Shown one piece after another: positions 14,025 through 20,684 of a DNA stretch of 20,811 bases (position 1 is the first letter of the stretch; each line of letters begins with the position of its first letter). Location: the NCBI GenBank assembly GCA_036377075.1, contig DASUZB010000054.1:1-20811 (forward strand), in the 5' to 3' direction. The stretch comes from DASUZB01 sp036377075 (lineage in GTDB: Bacteria; Actinomycetota; CALGFH01). The notes below the pieces were generated by a model. That model was given only the letters and a program-made list of their open reading frames with translations. It was not told the DNA's origin and made no database searches. The position numbers were made by a program, and so were the translations under genes.

Positions 14025-15088
14025 GCAACCTTCCCTCCCAGCCCTCCCGGTCGTGCCCAGCCGGCGGGCACCAGGTAGCGCCAGCCTGCCCGCCACCGGA
14101 ACGGGGTCTCCAGCAGCTCCTCCAACCGGTTGCCGTGCAGCAGGCAGTCGAGCGCCCACCTGTTGGCCCGGTGGGCGACCAGCAGCACGCGGGCGCCGTG
14201 GTGGTCGCGGGCGAGGTCGCCGAGCAGCTCCCCGGTCCGCTCGACGACCTGCCGGTAGCTCTCGCCGCCAGGGTAGGGGTCGTCGAGGTGGCGCGCCCGG
14301 TCCGCGTCGACCTCCGCGACCGGCGTGCCGTTGCGCGCGCCGTAGTCGCACTCGCGCAGGCGAGCGTCGCGCCGCACCGCGACGCCGCTGCCGCCGAAGG
14401 CGAGCTCGACGGTCTCCAGTGCCCTGCCGAGGTCGGAGACGACCACCACGTCGACCTCGCCGCGGCGGCGCCGGCCCAGCTCGCGGGCCTGCTCGCGGCC
14501 GGTCGCCGAGAGGCGGCCGGGCAGGCAGCCGGTGGCGACGCCGGCCTCGTTGTCGGTGGTGGTGGAGTGCGTCTCGTAGAGCAGCCGCAGCGCCGCCCTG
14601 GCCTCGTACATGACCTGCAACGCGCCGAACTCGACGAACTCGTCGACTGGGCGCATCCCCAGCGCCCGCAGCAGCCGGCGCGAGCGGGCGTTGTCGCTCT
14701 GGGTCACCGCCACGATCCGCTCGCAGCCGGGCAGGCTGGCGAACCCCCAGGCGAGCACGGCGGCGGCCGCCTCGCGGGCGTAGCCGCGGCCCCACTGCTC
14801 GGGCAGGAACGTGTACGACAGCTCGACCGCCCCGCTGCGGTGGCGGCCGAGGTAGCAGAACCCGACCACCCGCCCGCGCGCCTGGGTCGCCACGGCGAAG
14901 GTGCCGCGCTCCCCCACCGCCGCCGCCCGCCGCGCGGCCAGGTGGTCCGCGCCCACCGGGCCGCCCAGGTAGCGGCGCACCTCGGGATCGAGCAGGCTGC
15001 GCCCCAGCGCCGGCAGGTCCTCCGCGGCGACCGCGCGGAGCTGCAGGCGCGCGGTGCCGATCCCCGCCGGGTCCAGCCAGTCAGCCAC
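14012..15088 (-). CDS. GNAT N-acetyltransferase fused to a histidine-phosphatase-family domain
   Basis: 358 residues in one uninterrupted frame with a GTG start. Residues 1-160 are a RimJ/RimL-type GNAT domain: LQLRAVAAEDLPAL at the start, acetyl-CoA-binding QWGRGYAREA (98-107), then TQSDNARSRRLLRALGM (129-145). Residues 168-358 are a phosphoglycerate mutase-like histidine phosphatase domain. Its first motif is LLYETHSTTTDNE, so the usual Arg-His-Gly is Thr-His-Ser; His174 is kept but the preceding Arg is lost. SDLGRALET (218-226), PGGESYRQV (273-281) and LLVAHRANR with His306 match the rest of the active site. Such ETH variants exist as a subfamily, so activity is possible but unproven. It starts 9 nt after the WYL regulator stop. 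An internal ATG at 14611 could give the phosphatase alone but lacks a good Shine-Dalgarno. Confidence 0.88.
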   Translation of the reverse strand: MADWLDPAGIGTARLQLRAVAAEDLPALGRSLLDPEVRRYLGGPVGADHLAARRAAAVGERGTFAVATQARGRVVGFCYLGRHRSGAVELSYTFLPEQWGRGYAREAAAAVLAWGFASLPGCERIVAVTQSDNARSRRLLRALGMRPVDEFVEFGALQVMYEARAALRLLYETHSTTTDNEAGVATGCLPGRLSATGREQARELGRRRRGEVDVVVVSDLGRALETVELAFGGSGVAVRRDARLRECDYGARNGTPVAEVDADRARHLDDPYPGGESYRQVVERTGELLGDLARDHHGARVLLVAHRANRWALDCLLHGNRLEELLETPFRWRAGWRYLVPAGWARPGGLGGKVAWTS

Positions 15089-15097
15089 CGGGCAAGC

Positions 15098-16075
15098 CTA
15101 CCCCGGGGGCACGACCTCACCGCTCGGAGAGGTCGCGCGGCGGTAGCGGTTGGCCAGGGTGCGGAGCTGCTCGAGCAGCTCGGGTGGCTCGGCGACCTCG
15201 AAGTCGGCGTCCAGCAGCCCCAGGTAGACCGCGAGCATCTGGGGCGTGTCCGAGCCGACGCTGACGACGCAGGTGCGCTCGTCGAGCGCCTCGACGCCGA
15301 TCGCCGGCGGGAGCCGCGCGGCGAGCTGCGCGGCCGGCGCGTGGACCGTCACCCGGGCGCGGTAGCGCCAGGTCGCGGCGCCCACGCCGCGCAGCAGGTG
15401 GCGCACGACGTCGCCGTCCGGCGGGTCGCGCGGGGTGAATCGCGGGCCGGTCGGGACGCGGGGCCGGACGCGGTCGGCGCGGAAGGTGCGCCAGTCCTCC
15501 CGGTCGGCGTCCCAGGCGACCAGGTACCAGCGGCCGCGGTCGTGCACCAGGCGGTGCGGCTCGACCGTGCGGACGCTGACCGAGCCGTCGTGGTCGCGGT
15601 AGTCGAAGCGGAGCCGCTGCCGGTCGCGGCAGGCGCCGGCGACCACGGTCAGCACCTCGGCGTCGACCGTCGGGCCGCCGGCGGGGATCTCGACGGTGGC
15701 GGCCTGCACGGCGCGGACCCGGTGCCGCAGCCTCGAGGGCAGCACCTGCTCGAGCTTGGCCAGTGCCCGCAGCGAGGTCTCCTCGATGCCGGTCACGCTG
15801 CCGCTGGCGGCGGTCCGCAGGCCGACGGCGACCGCGACGGCCTCCTCGTCGTCCAGCAGCAGCGGCGGCAGGGCGGCGCCCGCGCCGAGCCGGTAGCCGC
15901 CGCCGACGCCGGGGCTGGCGTGCACCGGGTAGCCGAGGCCGCGCAGCCGCTCCACGTCGTTGCGGACGGTCCTGGTGGTCACCCCGAGCCGCTCGGCCAG
16001 CTCGGGGCCCGACCAGTCCGCCCGCGCCTGCAGCAGCGAGAGCAGGCGCAGCAGCCGCGCCGAGGTCTCCAACAT
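15098..16075 (-). CDS. YafY/PafC-type HTH and WYL-domain transcriptional regulator
   Basis: 325 residues. An N-terminal winged HTH (about 1-60) has the DeoR/HTH_11 pattern: LLRLLSLLQ, LAERLGVTTRTVRNDVERLRGLGYPV and GGGYRLG. The middle part (about 135-215) is the WYL ligand-sensing domain, with RLRFDYRDHDG and the tripeptide seen as WYLVAWD. The C-terminus (about 230-310) is the WCX extension. Members act as repressors or activators that sense a small ligand or nucleic acid. It heads a minus-strand cluster with the GNAT fusion and NAT, and is divergent from an epoxide hydrolase across 89 bp holding a 15-bp palindrome, its likely operator. Confidence 0.92.
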   Translation of the reverse strand: MLETSARLLRLLSLLQARADWSGPELAERLGVTTRTVRNDVERLRGLGYPVHASPGVGGGYRLGAGAALPPLLLDDEEAVAVAVGLRTAASGSVTGIEETSLRALAKLEQVLPSRLRHRVRAVQAATVEIPAGGPTVDAEVLTVVAGACRDRQRLRFDYRDHDGSVSVRTVEPHRLVHDRGRWYLVAWDADREDWRTFRADRVRPRVPTGPRFTPRDPPDGDVVRHLLRGVGAATWRYRARVTVHAPAAQLAARLPPAIGVEALDERTCVVSVGSDTPQMLAVYLGLLDADFEVAEPPELLEQLRTLANRYRRATSPSGEVVPPG

Positions 16076-16099
16076 TGCCGCAACGATACCAGCTATCGA

Positions 16100-16114
16100 G
16101 GAACGTAACGTTCC
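16100..16114. promoter_or_regulatory. Palindromic operator candidate between the WYL regulator and epoxide hydrolase
   Basis: GGAACGTAACGTTCC is a perfect 7+1+7 palindrome in the 89-bp divergent gap. The half-motif ACGTTC recurs exactly 20 bp downstream (16108 and 16128), about two helical turns. The position suits autoregulation plus control of the hydrolase. Confidence 0.6.
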
Positions 16115-16164
16115 GCAATGGTTGCTACGTTCGGCTCCTGTCCGCAGCCCACGGAAGGAGCCAC

Positions 16165-17310
16165 ATGGCTGACACCGGGATCGACCCGTTCCGCGTCGAG
16201 GTGCCCCAGGCCGACCTGGACGACCTGCACGACCGGCTGGACCGCACCCGCTGGCCCGACGAGCTGCCCGGTGGCGGCTGGAGCCGCGGGGTGCCGCTCG
16301 CCTACCTCGAGGAGCTGACCGGGTACTGGCGCAAGGGCTACGACTGGCGCGCCCAGGAGTCCAGGCTGAACCAGTTCCCGCAGTTCACCACGACGGTCGA
16401 CGGCCAGACGATCCACTTCCTCCACGTGCGCTCGCCCGAGCCGGAGGCGCTGCCGCTCCTGGTGGTCCACGGCTACCCCAGCTCGGTGGCGGAGTTCACC
16501 GAAGTCGTCGGGCCGCTCACCGACCCCCGCGCCCACGGCGGCGACCCCGGCGACGCCTTCCACGTGGTGGTCCCCTCCCTGCCCGGCTTCGGCTTCTCCA
16601 CCCCGGTGCGGCAGCCCGGCTGGGAGGTCGCCCGCAGCAGCATGGCGTTCGCCGAGCTGATGGGCCGCCTCGGCTACCGGCGCTACGGCGTCCACGGCGG
16701 CGACATCGGCGCGGGCGTCGCCGGCGTCCTCGGCGCCGCCGACTCCGACCACGTCGTCGCCACCCACACCGTCACCGAGCCGCGGGCGGTCGCGCTGGCC
16801 GGCCAGTTCTTCCCCGTCCCCGCCGACCTCACCGAGGCCGACCGGGCGCGGCTGGAGGAGGCGCAACGGCGCTGGGCCGAGGCAAGGGGCTACCTCGACA
16901 TCCAATCGACCCGGCCGCAGACCCTCGCCTACGCCCTCACCGACTCGCCCGCCGGCCAGCTCGCCTGGATCGCGGAGGCGTTCCAGGAGTGGACCGACCA
17001 GGCGGTCGACCGCGACCGGCTGCTCACCAACGTCAGCGTCTACTGGTTCACCCGCAGCGGCGCGTCCGCGGCCCGCTTCATCTGCGAGAACGCGCACGCC
17101 CCCCGCGACTGGGCCGCGGCGCCGACCACCCCGCCGGCGCCCCAGGGCATGGCCCAGTTCGGCGCCGACGACCTGCTGCGCCGCGTGATGGACCCCGAGC
17201 GCGGCATCGAGCACTGGTCGGTGTTCGACCGCGGCGGGCACTTCCCTGCCATGGAGGTCCCCGACCTGCTGGTCGGTGACGTGCGCGCGTTCTTCCGCCG
17301 CTTCCGGTAG
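16165..17310 (+). CDS. Epoxide hydrolase (alpha/beta hydrolase with N-terminal EHN domain)
   Basis: 381 residues, typical for the microsomal/juvenile-hormone-type epoxide hydrolase family, which opens epoxides to diols through an ester intermediate. The N-terminal EHN domain (about 1-110) has FRVEVPQADLDDLHDRLD and WPDELPGGGWSRGVPL. The catalytic core shows oxyanion motif HGYP (102-105), nucleophile Asp180 in HGGDIGAG (canonical GGDWG), lid Tyr293 in SVYWFTRSG and general-base His359 in RGGHFPAMEVP. The charge-relay acid is usually Glu in a FPxE segment; here the segment is MAQFGADD, so Asp335 is the best candidate. GGAAGGAG lies 4 nt before the ATG. It is divergent from a WYL regulator and probably controlled by it. 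The substrate is not evident. Confidence 0.93.
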   Translation: MADTGIDPFRVEVPQADLDDLHDRLDRTRWPDELPGGGWSRGVPLAYLEELTGYWRKGYDWRAQESRLNQFPQFTTTVDGQTIHFLHVRSPEPEALPLLVVHGYPSSVAEFTEVVGPLTDPRAHGGDPGDAFHVVVPSLPGFGFSTPVRQPGWEVARSSMAFAELMGRLGYRRYGVHGGDIGAGVAGVLGAADSDHVVATHTVTEPRAVALAGQFFPVPADLTEADRARLEEAQRRWAEARGYLDIQSTRPQTLAYALTDSPAGQLAWIAEAFQEWTDQAVDRDRLLTNVSVYWFTRSGASAARFICENAHAPRDWAAAPTTPPAPQGMAQFGADDLLRRVMDPERGIEHWSVFDRGGHFPAMEVPDLLVGDVRAFFRRFR

Positions 17311-17345
17311 GAGCGGTGCCGGGCCCGCGTGGCGGTCACCGCTCC
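17310..17345. terminator. Bidirectional hairpin between convergent genes
   Basis: GGAGCGGTG (17310-17318) and CACCGCTCC (17337-17345) form a 9-bp stem around an 18-nt GC-rich loop in the 25-nt gap between the convergent epoxide hydrolase and Gfo/Idh stops. It overlaps the ends of both genes. There is no T-run, as is common in high-GC actinobacteria. Confidence 0.5.
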
Positions 17346-18367
17346 GGTGGGACCTCGACGCGGGTGCCGGCCTCGAACGAGCGGATGATCGCGTGGGCGA
17401 CGGCGAGGGCGCGCCGGCCGGCGCGCGCGTGGACCGGCGGGTCCTCGCCGTTGCGGAACGCCGCCAGCATCGCGTCGACGTGCCGGTCGAAGGTGCGGTG
17501 GAACTCGCGCTCGCGGTCGTTGAAGTAGCCGGCCTGCCAGACCTCGCTGGTCTCGCTGCCGGCGCGGGTGAAGGTGTAGCGGCGCACCGTGTCCTCGATC
17601 AGGACCCGCCCGGCGGTGCCGTTCAGCTCCACCCGGTGCGTCTCCGGGTAGGCGTAGGAGGAGTCGTAGCTGCCGACCAGGCTGCCGACGGCGCCGCCCG
17701 CGAAGTGCAGCGCGACCGCCAGGGTCGACCAGCCGCGCCCGGTCTGGTCGGTCATCTGCGCGGCCACCGAGTCGATCGGCCCGCAGAGGTGCTCGAGCAT
17801 GTCGAGACCGTGGCACTGCGTCTCGATCAGGTTGGCGTGGGGGTGGGCGCTGGTCCCCGGCTCCCCGCCGAAGCGCCAGGTGGCGAAGACCAGCTCGCCG
17901 AGCGCGCCGGCACGGACCGCCGCGGCCGCCAGCTCCACCGGCCGGGCGTAGCGGTGGTTGAAGTTGACGGCGAAGAACAGCGACCGGGCCTCCGCCTCGG
18001 CGAGCAGGACCTCGGCCTCGTCCAGCTCGAACACCAGCGGCTTCTCCACGAACAGCGGGAAGCCGGCACGGATCACCGCGAGGGTCGGCTCGAAGTGGCC
18101 CTCGTTGGAGACGCTCAGCGAGACCAGGTCGGGCTGCTCGCGCCCGAGCATCTCCTCGAGGTCGGTGTAGCCGTCGACCCCGAACTCGGCGGCGCGCGCC
18201 CTGGTCCGCTCGGGCGACCTGCCGACCACGGCGCACAGCTCGGCGTCGGGCCGTGAGGAGAACACCCGGGCGTGCTCGCGCCCCCACCACGCGCCCGTCC
18301 CGACCACGGCGACCCTGGTCGGCCGGTGTTGCGTCGCCGAGACGCTGGTAGGGGGCCGGTCACGCAT
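17336..18367 (-). CDS. Gfo/Idh/MocA-family NAD(P)-dependent oxidoreductase
   Basis: 343 residues. The N-terminal Rossmann fold starts RVAVVGTGAWWGREHARVF (18-36), with a GxGxxxG variant of the nucleotide loop, and the family motif VEKPL (107-111) follows at the usual spacing. The C-terminal alpha/beta domain has HGLDMLEHLCG with His186 and Asp189, matching the conserved substrate-site His/Asp. These enzymes oxidise or reduce sugars, inositols and related polyols in the cytoplasm; the substrate cannot be told. An in-frame ATG at 18397 (ten residues longer) has AGGTG about 5 nt upstream and may be the true start; I keep the shorter form because its extra N-terminus is already long. Both starts lie in a 96-bp inverted repeat that could control expression. 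Confidence 0.88.
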   Translation of the reverse strand: MRDRPPTSVSATQHRPTRVAVVGTGAWWGREHARVFSSRPDAELCAVVGRSPERTRARAAEFGVDGYTDLEEMLGREQPDLVSLSVSNEGHFEPTLAVIRAGFPLFVEKPLVFELDEAEVLLAEAEARSLFFAVNFNHRYARPVELAAAAVRAGALGELVFATWRFGGEPGTSAHPHANLIETQCHGLDMLEHLCGPIDSVAAQMTDQTGRGWSTLAVALHFAGGAVGSLVGSYDSSYAYPETHRVELNGTAGRVLIEDTVRRYTFTRAGSETSEVWQAGYFNDREREFHRTFDRHVDAMLAAFRNGEDPPVHARAGRRALAVAHAIIRSFEAGTRVEVPPER

Positions 18368-18444
18368 CCGCGGTGCGCGCCCTTGCCCGCATACCATCGC
18401 GCACCTGGAGAGCGGCGCGGCACCGATGCATGACCGGCCCCCTA
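18349..18444. repeat. Long inverted repeat (19-bp arms) spanning the DUF2630 stop and Gfo/Idh start
   Basis: TAGGGGGCCGGTCACGCAT (18349-18367) and ATGCATGACCGGCCCCCTA (18426-18444) are reverse complements with one mismatch, around a 58-bp centre; CGGTGC just inside both arms extends the pairing with a small gap. In minus-strand RNA the mismatch becomes a G-U wobble, so all 19 pairs form. One arm includes the DUF2630 stop and the other the Gfo/Idh ATG at 18367. Confidence 0.8.
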
Positions 18445-18684
18445 GCCGATGTAGCCCTCGACGGTGCGCTCGTCGCGGACGCTGGCGTCGTCGGGGTCGA
18501 GCCCGGCGCTGCGCCGGGCGCGCCGCTGCCGCAGCAGGTCCCAGCACTGGTCGAGGGCGACCTGGAGCTGCCGCAACCGCTCGCGCTCCTCTTGCGTCAC
18601 CTGGCCGCGGGACTCCTTCTGGAACAGCTCGTGCTCCTCCTGCGCCAGCTCGTTGATGCGGTTGATCGCGCTCTGGTCGTCCAT
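18442..18684 (-). CDS. DUF2630 family small protein
   Basis: 80 residues, highly charged and mostly helical. It begins MDDQSAINRINELAQEEHEL and continues with a Gln/Glu/Arg-rich helix (LRQLQVALDQCWDLLRQRRARR, about 38-59), the typical pattern of DUF2630, a small actinobacterial cytosolic family of unknown function. A strong GGAGGAG lies about 5 nt before the ATG. It sits between the PorA/DUF3068 gene (63 nt upstream) and Gfo/Idh on the same strand. Its stop codon is inside the long inverted repeat. No function is claimed. Confidence 0.88.
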   Translation of the reverse strand: MDDQSAINRINELAQEEHELFQKESRGQVTQEERERLRQLQVALDQCWDLLRQRRARRSAGLDPDDASVRDERTVEGYIG

Positions 18685-18693
18685 CCAGCTCCT

Positions 18694-18720
18694 CCCTCAC
18701 CGCCGCTCGCGCAGTGAGGG
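18694..18720 (-). promoter_or_regulatory. Hairpin overlapping the DUF2630 ribosome binding site
   Basis: CCCTCAC (18694-18700) and GTGAGGG (18714-18720) pair around a 13-nt loop in the 63-nt gap between PorA/DUF3068 and DUF2630. The 3' arm in the minus-strand transcript runs into the GAGGGAGGAG ribosome binding site. It could terminate the upstream transcript or limit DUF2630 translation. Confidence 0.35.
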
Positions 18721-18747
18721 TACCCGCCGCGACGGCAAGGCGCCGCG

Positions 18748-19689
18748 CTACGGGACCGCTCGCCTGACCCGCTGCTCGGCCAGCAGCGCGTGCGGCACGG
18801 AACGGCGTGGCGGCACCAGCAGGCCGACGGCGAGCAGCACGATGCCGAGCAGCGCGGAAGTCGCCGGCAGCACCACCCGGGCCAGCCGCAGCCCCTCGAG
18901 GTCGTCCTTGGCCTGCGCCACGTTGTCGGCCACCGTCTTGTCGGTGTAGGTGAGGGTGGCGTCGAAGGCGGTCAGGTAGACCTTGCCGGTGCTGGGGTCC
19001 TGCACCGTCTGCCGCGAGTGGTCCTGCCCCTTGATGATGCGGCCGGTGGTCGGCTCGACCCAGATCGACTTCTCGTCGTCGTCGACCAGCACCGAGGGGA
19101 CGCTGGTCAGGCCGGGCTGGCCGGCGAGCGGTCCGGGCAGGTCGATCGAGCGCAGCCGCGCAGCGGGGATGCGCTGCTCGAAGCGGTAGGTCCGCAGGCC
19201 GCTGATCTCCTCCTCGTCCACGAAGTTGACCGGCGCGCTGCGTTGCGCGCTCGTGTCCCACATCTGGTAGGTGGTCTTCCTGGTCGGGAACGGGAAGGTG
19301 AGGATGATGCCGTCGTGGCGGGGCTGCTCGCCGCAGCAGTGCACCGCCTGGCCGGTGACCCGGTCGAACACGACCCGCTCCTGGATCGCGTCGATGCGGT
19401 TGCCGCCGTTGAGGTCGACGGTGTTGAAGAACTGGTCCCAGACGGCGACCTTGGCGCTGCCGGCGCTGCGGTCGCCCTTGACCACCCGGGTGTTGCGCAG
19501 CGTGGCGCCGTCGACCACGCGGAGCTTGCTGACGTCGAAGTAGGTCCCGGTGCCGTCCGCCTGCGGCATGCTGTAGGGGGCGAGCGGCACCTTGGCCAGC
19601 CGCGGGTAGGCGTACAGCCGCTCGACCAGGGCGAAGAGCAGCAGGAACAGCCCTACGCCGACGACGGCGTAGCGCATCCCGCGGCCCAT
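18748..19689 (-). CDS. PorA family / DUF3068 membrane protein
   Basis: 313 residues. One membrane segment lies near the N-terminus (about 6-24, YAVVGVGLFLLLFALVERL) and a second near the C-terminus (about 269-293, VVLPATSALLGIVLLAVGLLV), so about 240 residues sit outside the membrane, giving a two-anchor topology typical of DUF3068 (PorA family). The extracytoplasmic part contains VHCCGEQ with adjacent cysteines, KTTYQMWD, and IWVEPTTGRIIKGQDH, a segment characteristic of the family. Function is unknown; PorA naming refers to the Pfam family and does not prove a porin. The ATG is 2 nt after the stop of the 47-residue membrane peptide, with GGGAG inside that gene serving as ribosome binding site, so the two are coupled. 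Confidence 0.88.
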   Translation of the reverse strand: MGRGMRYAVVGVGLFLLLFALVERLYAYPRLAKVPLAPYSMPQADGTGTYFDVSKLRVVDGATLRNTRVVKGDRSAGSAKVAVWDQFFNTVDLNGGNRIDAIQERVVFDRVTGQAVHCCGEQPRHDGIILTFPFPTRKTTYQMWDTSAQRSAPVNFVDEEEISGLRTYRFEQRIPAARLRSIDLPGPLAGQPGLTSVPSVLVDDDEKSIWVEPTTGRIIKGQDHSRQTVQDPSTGKVYLTAFDATLTYTDKTVADNVAQAKDDLEGLRLARVVLPATSALLGIVLLAVGLLVPPRRSVPHALLAEQRVRRAVP

Positions 19690-19691
19690 CG

Positions 19692-19835
19692 TCAGCGGCT
19701 CCCGTAGATCTGCAGCTCGCCGTTGGCGGTGGGGCCACCGTTCTGGCTGGTGACCAGCGCGAGCGAGCCGAGGAACGCGGCGGCCAGCGCGACGGCCGCG
19801 ACCACCAGCAGCACTCGCAAGGAGAGATCTCGCAT
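19692..19835 (-). CDS. Small single-pass membrane peptide (47 aa)
   Basis: 47 residues: short basic start MRDLSLR, hydrophobic segment VLLVVAAVALAAAFLGSLAL (8-27), then an outside-type tail rich in Gly, Asn and Gln (TSQNGGPTANGELQIYGSR). GGGAGGAG lies about 6 nt before the ATG, one of the best ribosome binding sites in the window. The stop is 2 nt from the PorA/DUF3068 start. It may be a membrane partner or a leader that couples translation of that gene. I recognise no family. The reading frame, ribosome binding site and coupling are seen; the role is inferred. Confidence 0.72.
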   Translation of the reverse strand: MRDLSLRVLLVVAAVALAAAFLGSLALVTSQNGGPTANGELQIYGSR

Positions 19836-19863
19836 GCGCGCTCCTCCCTGGCTCGTGTGCTAG

Positions 19864-19890
19864 GCTACGTAGCTGTTACCAACAGTAACA
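19864..19890. promoter_or_regulatory. TetR-type operator candidate in the divergent promoter
   Basis: TGTTAC (19874-19879) and GTAACA (19885-19890) form a perfect dyad with a 5-bp centre, next to palindrome GCTACGTAGC (19864-19873). The TTAC-N-GTAA arrangement is typical of TetR-family operators. It lies between the membrane peptide start (19835) and the secreted protein start (19980) and could control both. No TetR gene is in the window. Confidence 0.55.
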
Positions 19891-19979
19891 TCTACACGAC
19901 CGCGCGGAAAGGCGCCGCGGCGTGCGTGGTGACGGACCTGACCAGGCCCGCACGGGCCATCCCGAGGAGGGGGATCCGT

Positions 19980-20684
19980 ATGCCAGACCCGCGAACGGCC
20001 ACCCGCAGGCAGGGAGGCCGCCGCCGCGGCCGGGCGGTCGCCATCGTGCTGCTCGTCGCGCTCGCCGGCCTGCTGGTCGCCGTGGCGCCGAGCGGCGCGT
20101 CGGCGGCGGCGTGCCCCACCACCGGCGGGACGCCGATCACCAGCCAGCTCAGCAACGGCACCCTGAAGATCGGGCCGGTCGCCCGTGCCTCGGGGACCAG
20201 CGGCAGCGGCTGCGGGCTGCTGATCATCGACGACCAGGGCATACGGACGGTGCTGCCGAAGGACAACCTCACCTTCGACCCGTTCACCCTCCACGTCGGC
20301 ATCCTGTCGGTCCCCACCACGGTCACGGCGGTCAGCGACTTCGGCGGGCCGGTCGAGCTGCTGCCCAACAACCAGGTCGGCGCGTCGCTGACCGGCTCGG
20401 TCACCAGCACCGCCAGCATCCTCGGCTTCAAGTGCACCATCGGGCCGTTCACCCCGACCCTGACCACCGGCACCAGCGGCGCCCTCACCGGGACGCCCTT
20501 CACCGGCCAGCCCGACGGCTCCCTGGGGGGCAAGCTGGTCGCCAACGACTTCGCCGTCCCCGCGGTGCGGCCCTCGGCGCGCTGCCCCCTTCCGATCGCC
20601 GCGCTCGTCAACCTGACCACCCACCTGCCGCAGAAGGCCGGCGGTTCCTCGATCACCTACGACGCGAGCCTGCGCGTGGGATGA
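19980..20684 (+). CDS. Secreted protein of unknown function, four cysteines
   Basis: 234 residues. An Arg-rich n-region (RTATRRQGGRRRGR), hydrophobic core VAIVLLVALAGLLVAVAP (20-37) and cleavage near ASA (40-42) give a clear Sec signal peptide. The mature part is Thr/Ser/Gly-rich and probably all-beta, with four cysteines (45, 78, 152, 202) that could make two disulfides, and short runs such as GFKCTIGPFTPTLTTGTSG. I do not recognise a named family. ATG chosen because GGAGG precedes it at about 9 nt and the signal peptide is then normal; the frame is open upstream to 19857 but that part overlaps the operator. Export is well supported, function is not. Confidence 0.8.
   Translation: MPDPRTATRRQGGRRRGRAVAIVLLVALAGLLVAVAPSGASAAACPTTGGTPITSQLSNGTLKIGPVARASGTSGSGCGLLIIDDQGIRTVLPKDNLTFDPFTLHVGILSVPTTVTAVSDFGGPVELLPNNQVGASLTGSVTSTASILGFKCTIGPFTPTLTTGTSGALTGTPFTGQPDGSLGGKLVANDFAVPAVRPSARCPLPIAALVNLTTHLPQKAGGSSITYDASLRVG

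Noticed and set aside
14609..14611. Separate phosphatase gene starting at an internal ATG
   Set aside because: No convincing ribosome binding site and the frame with the GNAT domain is continuous; a fusion is the simpler reading.
13976..16108. 710-residue plus-strand frame opposite the GNAT fusion and WYL regulator
   Set aside because: Antisense shadow; both minus-strand genes have intact catalytic or DNA-binding motifs.
18349..18444. Insertion sequence or MITE ends
   Set aside because: No transposase, no flanking target duplication visible and only 96 bp in total; kept as a repeat with a regulatory hypothesis.
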